A stretch of DNA of 10,566 nt, taken from positions 1 to 10,566 of the forward strand of contig JAICZB010000057.1 of NCBI GenBank assembly GCA_025933895.1, read 5' to 3'. A program made the translations under genes and the position numbers. Shown piece by piece: positions 7,137-10,566 of this stretch. This stretch comes from Thermoleophilia bacterium (GTDB lineage: Bacteria > Actinomycetota > Thermoleophilia > Gaiellales > Gaiellaceae). A model generated the notes under the pieces. That model saw only the letters and a list, made by a program, of their open reading frames with translations. It was not told the origin of the DNA and searched no databases. Position 1 is the first letter of the stretch. The number at the start of each line of letters is the position of its first letter.

Positions 7137-7139
7137 CGT
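7134..7139 (+). promoter_or_regulatory. Putative leaderless -10 box overlapping the deacetylase stop codon
   Basis: TAACGT, beginning with the TAA stop of the deacetylase-like gene and ending 7 bases before ATG 7147. It fits TANNNT and the spacing of the other boxes. There is no Shine-Dalgarno, so without this promoter the downstream gene would depend on weak re-initiation. Confidence 0.42.
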
Positions 7140-7146
7140 GGGCTCG

Positions 7147-8607
7147 ATGGCCAAGCGCGCCCTCGTGATCGGGCTCGACTGCGCGGCGCCCCAGTTCGTC
7201 TTCGACCGCTGGCTGCCCGAGCTGCCGACCATCCGCTCGCTCACCGAGCGCGGCTCGTTCGGCGTCCTCCGTTCCTGCGACCCGCCGATCACGGTGCCCG
7301 CGTGGTCGGTCATGACCTCGTCGCGGAGCCCGGGATCCCTCGGCTTCTATGGCTTTCGCAACCGCAAGGATCACTCGTACGACCAGCTCGTCTTCGCCGA
7401 CTCGCGCTCGGTGCGCGCGCCGCGGGTCTGGGACATCCTCTCCGCGCAGCAGCGCGACGTGGTCGTCCTCGGCGTCCCGCAGACGTACCCGCCGAGCCGG
7501 GTCCACGGGGAGATGGTCTCGTGCTTCCTGACGCCGGACACGCGGACGAGCCGCTACACGTACCCGCCCGAGCTGAAGGACGAGATCGAGCAGCTCGTCG
7601 GGCACTACATGGTCGACGTCGAGAACTTCCGCACCGAGGACAAGGACCGGCTGCTCGACCAGATCGAGGAGATGACCGAGAAGCGGTTCCGGCTGGCCGT
7701 GCACCTGCTCGAGACACGGCCGTGGGATCTCTTCTTCATGGTGGAGATGGGCACCGACCGCATCCACCACGGCTTCTGGCGTTTCACCGATCCGGAGCAC
7801 CGGCTCTTCGAGCCCGGCAATCCGTACGAGCACGCGATGCTCGACTACTACCGGCGGCTCGACTCCAAGATCGCCGGCCTGCTGCGGTTCGCGGACGAGG
7901 ACACGGCGGTGCTCGTCGTCTCCGACCACGGGGCGAAGCGGATGGACGGCGGGATCTGTGTCAACGAGTGGCTGCGGCGCGAGGGGTATCTCGTGCTGCG
8001 CGAGGAGCCCAGCGAGCCGACGCGGCTCACGCCCGAGCTCATCGACTGGTCGCGCACGATCGCGTGGGGCGAGGGCGGCTACTACTGCCGGCTCTTCCTC
8101 AACGTGGCGGGGCGGGAGCCGGAGGGGATCGTCTCCGGGGCGGACTACGAGCGGGTGCGGAGCGAGTTGAAGGAGAAGCTCGAGGCGCTCGGCGACGATC
8201 AAGGCCGGCCGATCGGGACCGTCGCACACCGGCCCGAGGAGCTGTACGCGGAGCCGCTTGGCATCGCGCCCGACCTCCTCGTCTACTTCGGCGATCTCTA
8301 CTGGCGGAGCGTCGGCCAGGTCGGAACCGGGACGGTGCACGTGTTCGAGAACGACACCGGGCCGGACGACGCGAACCATGCGCACGAGGGGCTGTACGTG
8401 CTCGTTGCGGACGGTGTCCCGGCCGGGCCGGGACCGGAGCGCGCGCTGCACGATGTCGCGCCGACTTTGCTCGAGCTTCTCGGCGAGCCCGTGCCCTCGG
8501 ACATGGAGGGTCGGAGCATGCTCGGCCCGGCGGCCTCTGCCGACGAGGCCGTGCCGTCAGCATCTCGCGGCGATTCCGTGACGGACACGCACACCGTTTC
8601 CCGTTAG
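7147..8607 (+). CDS. Second alkaline-phosphatase-superfamily phosphodiesterase/phosphohydrolase (COG3379-like)
   Basis: This 486-residue protein belongs to the same broad family as the protein at 422-2050, but is clearly diverged. The metal-site set is complete: D11 in IGLDCA, presumed nucleophile T49 in ITVPAW, D204 and H208 in MGTDRIHHG, D260-H261 in VSDHGAK, and H411/H413 in NHAHEG. The usual TG-x-NPG-x-HG loop after the nucleophile reads TSSRSPGSLG here. It lacks the basic insert of the other copy and its LGY tail; it ends in a low-complexity Ala/Ser/Asp/Thr tail (458-486). There is no signal peptide, so it is probably cytosolic. ATG 7147 is preferred over an in-frame GTG at 7138 because the conserved strand starts at residue 4 and the TAACGT box would otherwise be inside the coding region. 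Its position directly after the deacetylase-like gene suggests a shared role in glycan or phospholipid-intermediate processing (inference). Confidence 0.88.
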   Translation: MAKRALVIGLDCAAPQFVFDRWLPELPTIRSLTERGSFGVLRSCDPPITVPAWSVMTSSRSPGSLGFYGFRNRKDHSYDQLVFADSRSVRAPRVWDILSAQQRDVVVLGVPQTYPPSRVHGEMVSCFLTPDTRTSRYTYPPELKDEIEQLVGHYMVDVENFRTEDKDRLLDQIEEMTEKRFRLAVHLLETRPWDLFFMVEMGTDRIHHGFWRFTDPEHRLFEPGNPYEHAMLDYYRRLDSKIAGLLRFADEDTAVLVVSDHGAKRMDGGICVNEWLRREGYLVLREEPSEPTRLTPELIDWSRTIAWGEGGYYCRLFLNVAGREPEGIVSGADYERVRSELKEKLEALGDDQGRPIGTVAHRPEELYAEPLGIAPDLLVYFGDLYWRSVGQVGTGTVHVFENDTGPDDANHAHEGLYVLVADGVPAGPGPERALHDVAPTLLELLGEPVPSDMEGRSMLGPAASADEAVPSASRGDSVTDTHTVSR

Positions 8608-8680
8608 GCTCGAAGGTGGGTGGAGGCGCGGGGAGGCCCCAGGCAGTCCCGCATCCCAGCCGCCGACTGACGCCCGACCG

Positions 8681-8686
8681 TACACT
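8681..8686 (+). promoter_or_regulatory. Putative leaderless -10 box of glutamate dehydrogenase
   Basis: TACACT, 7 bases before GTG 8694 and identical to the hexamer before the deacetylase gene. It lies in the 86-base gap after the phosphodiesterase stop. No Shine-Dalgarno precedes the GTG. The gap otherwise holds only a short GGGGAGGCCCC palindrome (8630-8640) with no T-tract, so I do not call a terminator. Confidence 0.55.
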
Positions 8687-8693
8687 CCGGCCC

Positions 8694-9980
8694 GTGTCCG
8701 AGCTGGATACGTCGCCGTCGGAGCCGGTCCTCGAGTGGGACACGCCGCTGTTCCGGATGGCGCGCGCCCAGTACGAGCAGGCGCTCCCGTACGCAGGCGT
8801 CTCGGAAATGGTCGCCGTGCGGCTCAGCTTTCCCGAGCGCGCGGTCATCGTCAGCGTCCCGCTCCGCCGCGACGACGGCTCGGTCGAGATCTTCCCCGGC
8901 TATCGCGTCCAGCACTCGACCGTGCTCGGGCCCACCAAGGGCGGGATCCGCTACGACCCGGAGGTCTCGCTCGGCGAGTGCGCCGCGCTCGCGACCTGGA
9001 TGACGTGGAAGTGCGCGCTTCTCCGGCTCCCGTACGGCGGCGCGAAGGGCGGCATCCGCTGCGACAGCCACGCGCTCTCGCCGCGCGAGCTCGAGAAGCT
9101 CACCCGCCGCTTCACCTCCGAGCTCATCCGCGAGATCGGGCCGCAGACCGACATCCCTGCGCCGGACATGGCCACGAACGAGCAGACGATGGCGTGGATG
9201 ATGGACACCTACTCGATGCAGACCGGCTACGCCGTGCCGGAAGTCGTCACGGGCAAGCCGATCGCGATCGGCGGCTCCGTCTTCCGCCGCGAGGCGACCG
9301 GCGCCGGCGTCGTCATGGTCACGGAACAGGCAGCCCGCCGGGTTGGATACGAGCTCGCCGGCCGCTCGTGCGTCGTCCAGGGATTCGGGAACGTCGGCGG
9401 CGTCGCGGCTTCGGAGCTGCTCGAGCGTGGCGCCCGGGTCGTCGCCGTCTCCGACGTCTCGGGCGGCCTGCACGATGAGCGCGGCCTCGACGTCCCCGCC
9501 CTGCACGCGTACGCCACGGAGCACGGGTCGCTCGAGGGCTACGACCTCTGCGAGCGCATCACGAACGAGCAGCTCCTAGAGCTCCCCTGTGACGTCCTCG
9601 TCCTCGCCGCCCGCGAGGACCAGCTCACGGGTGCGAACGCCGACCGTGTGCACGCGTCGCTCGTGATCGAAGGCGCGAACGGGCCTACGACGATCGAGGC
9701 CGACGAGATTCTCGGCGAGCGTGGGATCCCGGTCGTGCCCGACATCCTCACGAACGCCGGCGGCGTCACGGTCTCGTATTTCGAGTGGGTGCAGGATCTC
9801 GGCCGGCTGTTCTGGGACCGCGACGAGATCCGCCGCAAGCTGTCCGACATGATGGGGGACGCCCTCGACCGCGTCTATTCCGTCGCCGAGGACAAGAAGA
9901 TCACGCTGCGTCAGGCCGCCATGGTTGCAGCGATCCGCGAGGTCGCCGGGGCGCTCGAAGCGCGCGGAATCTACCCCTGA
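8694..9980 (+). CDS. gdhA: Glutamate dehydrogenase (hexameric, GudB/RocG-like)
   Basis: This 428-residue enzyme interconverts glutamate with 2-oxoglutarate and ammonium using NAD(P) in the cytosol. The substrate domain carries TKGGIRY (81-87, K82), K106 in MTWKCALL, the catalytic Lys K118 in PYGGAKGGI, and the catalytic Asp D158 in PAPDMATNEQTM. The coenzyme domain has the Rossmann loop GFGNVG (230-235), an acidic residue at the end of the second strand (VVAVSDVSGG, D254), EGANGPTT (326-333) and NAGGVTVSYFEWVQ (354-367). Length and motif order match the roughly 420-430-residue bacterial enzymes, and all catalytic residues are intact. D254 suggests NAD use, but cofactor preference cannot be settled from this alone. 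GTG 8694 is chosen because it follows the TACACT box and gives a family-typical N-terminus. The gene is followed 17 bases later by the CBS protein, so the two are probably co-transcribed. Confidence 0.95.
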   Translation: MSELDTSPSEPVLEWDTPLFRMARAQYEQALPYAGVSEMVAVRLSFPERAVIVSVPLRRDDGSVEIFPGYRVQHSTVLGPTKGGIRYDPEVSLGECAALATWMTWKCALLRLPYGGAKGGIRCDSHALSPRELEKLTRRFTSELIREIGPQTDIPAPDMATNEQTMAWMMDTYSMQTGYAVPEVVTGKPIAIGGSVFRREATGAGVVMVTEQAARRVGYELAGRSCVVQGFGNVGGVAASELLERGARVVAVSDVSGGLHDERGLDVPALHAYATEHGSLEGYDLCERITNEQLLELPCDVLVLAAREDQLTGANADRVHASLVIEGANGPTTIEADEILGERGIPVVPDILTNAGGVTVSYFEWVQDLGRLFWDRDEIRRKLSDMMGDALDRVYSVAEDKKITLRQAAMVAAIREVAGALEARGIYP

Positions 9981-9997
9981 ATCGAGAGAATGCCCGC

Positions 9998-10432
9998 GTG
10001 AGCCCCGAGACCGTCCGCGACGCGATGGTTCCCGAGCCGACGACGCTCGCCGCCGGCGCGAGCGCGCAGGACGCGGGGCGCTGCTTCGCCGCCAACGACG
10101 ACGTGCGGGCGATCTTCGTCACCGAGGACGGTGGACGGCTGCTCGGTGTCGTGACGCGAAAGACGCTCGTGCGCGAAGTCGTCGCCGCAGGCCGCGAGCC
10201 GACCGGCGTGGCGCTGCGCGAGATCGCGGAGCCGCCGTACTTCACCCTCGACGCGGGCCTGGAGCTCGAGACCGCCTTCCACTTCCTCGAGGAGCACGAC
10301 CTCGAGCGGGTGCCCGTCGTCGAGGAGGAAGGGAGACTCGTCGGCGTGCTGTCGCGCGCCGTCGTCCAGCGCCGCCTCGCCGAGGACGAGCCGCCCGAGG
10401 GCGAGCCCGAAGCAGACTCATTGGTCCTCTAG
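9998..10432 (+). CDS. Two-CBS-domain protein
   Basis: This 144-residue soluble protein is made almost entirely of a CBS pair (Bateman module). The first CBS domain is about 5-62 (VRDAMVPEPTTL opening; AIFVTEDGGRLLGVVTRKTL core) and the second about 74-128 (LREIAEPPYFTLDAG; RVPVVEEEGRLVGVLSRAVV core). Bateman modules typically bind adenine nucleotides or SAM and regulate partners. It ends in an acidic tail (130-141) with no effector domain. GTG 9998 is 17 bases after the glutamate dehydrogenase stop with GAGAGA at 9984-9989 as a modest Shine-Dalgarno; an internal ATG (residue 10) would cut into CBS1. A nucleotide-sensing partner of glutamate dehydrogenase is possible but purely positional. The stop is 18 bases from the end of a transposase gene, so the original C-terminus may have been altered by insertion. 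Confidence 0.85.
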   Translation: MSPETVRDAMVPEPTTLAAGASAQDAGRCFAANDDVRAIFVTEDGGRLLGVVTRKTLVREVVAAGREPTGVALREIAEPPYFTLDAGLELETAFHFLEEHDLERVPVVEEEGRLVGVLSRAVVQRRLAEDEPPEGEPEADSLVL

Positions 10433-10566
10433 ATGAGTAGTTCCACCGTTTCAGGCGGTGTAGGCGGCGAGTGCGCGTGGTGGTCGGCCGAGGCGGTGGT
10501 TGAGGCTGATTGCGGCGGCGAGTGCGAGGAAGCGGCTGCAGATGCGGGTGCGGAGGCCGTGCAGGC
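10433..10566 (-). mobile_element. End of an insertion sequence (probably IS982-like), cut by the window edge
   Basis: The stretch after the CBS stop holds the 3' end of a transposase gene on the minus strand, so this is one end of an insertion sequence. The exact boundary is not determinable because the opposite end lies outside the window. A small inverted repeat CACCG/CGGTG (10444-10448 and 10456-10460, 7-base loop) spans the transposase stop and may belong to the element's terminal structure. Confidence 0.6.
10451..10566 (-). CDS. Transposase, C-terminal 37 residues (probably IS982 family)
   Basis: This is a partial gene: the stop TGA is at 10453-10451 and 37 codons are visible before the right edge, reading LHGLRTRICSRFLALAAAIS followed by LNHRLGRPPRALAAYTA. 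The basic helix (GLRTRICSRFLALAAAI) followed by an N-H/GxPxRAL ending resembles the C-terminus of actinobacterial IS982-type DDE transposases. The family assignment is from memory of that C-terminal pattern; the catalytic residues lie outside the window. The gene is convergent with the CBS-domain gene. Whether the element is intact cannot be judged. Confidence 0.65.
   Translation of the reverse strand, partial: LHGLRTRICSRFLALAAAISLNHRLGRPPRALAAYTA

Noticed and set aside
6862..8451. Long minus-strand open frame opposite the second phosphodiesterase
   Set aside because: Arg/Val/Asp/His-rich without motifs; mirror of the real coding strand.
8630..8640. GGGGAGGCCCC palindrome as a terminator after the phosphodiesterase
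   Set aside because: Four-base-pair stem, three-base loop and no T-tract; easily expected by chance at this GC content.
7302..8693. In-frame extension of glutamate dehydrogenase reaching back through the phosphodiesterase gene
   Set aside because: Out-of-frame shadow of the phosphodiesterase; the TACACT box and the family-typical length place the start at GTG 8694.
10434..10566. Plus-strand open frame starting ATGAGTAG right after the CBS stop
   Set aside because: Low-complexity Gly/Ala/Glu translation, antisense to the transposase end, no ribosome site.

Overview
The window is GC-rich chromosomal DNA with GTG starts, long spurious antisense reading frames and start codons sitting just downstream of TANNNT boxes. 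This points to a high-GC actinobacterium. The protein styles (a Lys/Arg-rich N-terminus followed by one membrane helix and a VDGISC segment; LGY-tailed AP-superfamily enzymes) suggest the Thermoleophilia (Solirubrobacterales/Gaiellales), but that placement is inference.

Layout. (1) Minus strand, 1-5858, transcribed right to left: a Wzx-like lipid-linked oligosaccharide flippase (4311-5858), a COG3919-like ATP-grasp ligase (3158-4300), a GT4 glycosyltransferase (2047-3165), an alkaline-phosphatase-superfamily phosphodiesterase/phosphohydrolase (422-2050) and the start of an unidentified single-pass membrane protein (1-390, cut by the window edge). The ligase, glycosyltransferase and phosphodiesterase overlap by 8 and 4 bases, so they look like one translationally coupled unit. 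(2) Plus strand, 5919-8607: a CE4/NodB-fold polysaccharide deacetylase-like protein with an extra N-terminal domain, then a second AP-superfamily enzyme of the same broad type as the first. (3) Plus strand, 8694-10432: a complete glutamate dehydrogenase followed 17 bases later by a small two-CBS-domain protein. (4) Minus strand, 10451-10566: the C-terminal 37 residues of a transposase, probably IS982-like, marking an insertion sequence that starts immediately after the CBS gene.

The genes from 422 to 8607 read as part of a surface-glycan locus: assembly (glycosyltransferase), export (flippase), trimming (deacetylase-like protein) and modification by an ATP-grasp ligase and two AP-superfamily enzymes that bracket the locus. 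No polymerase, initiating phosphoglycosyltransferase or nucleotide-sugar genes lie in the window, so the locus probably continues outside it or relies on functions encoded elsewhere. Glutamate dehydrogenase and the CBS protein are ordinary nitrogen/carbon metabolism and probably independent of the glycan genes.

The most striking non-coding signal is a TANNNT -10-like box 6-8 bases before the start codon of five genes. This is the arrangement of leaderless actinobacterial transcripts. Two of these boxes are built on the stop codon of the preceding gene. Genes internal to the coupled run lack such a box, and one of them has a strong Shine-Dalgarno sequence instead. No gene-free stretch exceeds 90 bases. 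I see no tRNA, rRNA, CRISPR array or riboswitch.
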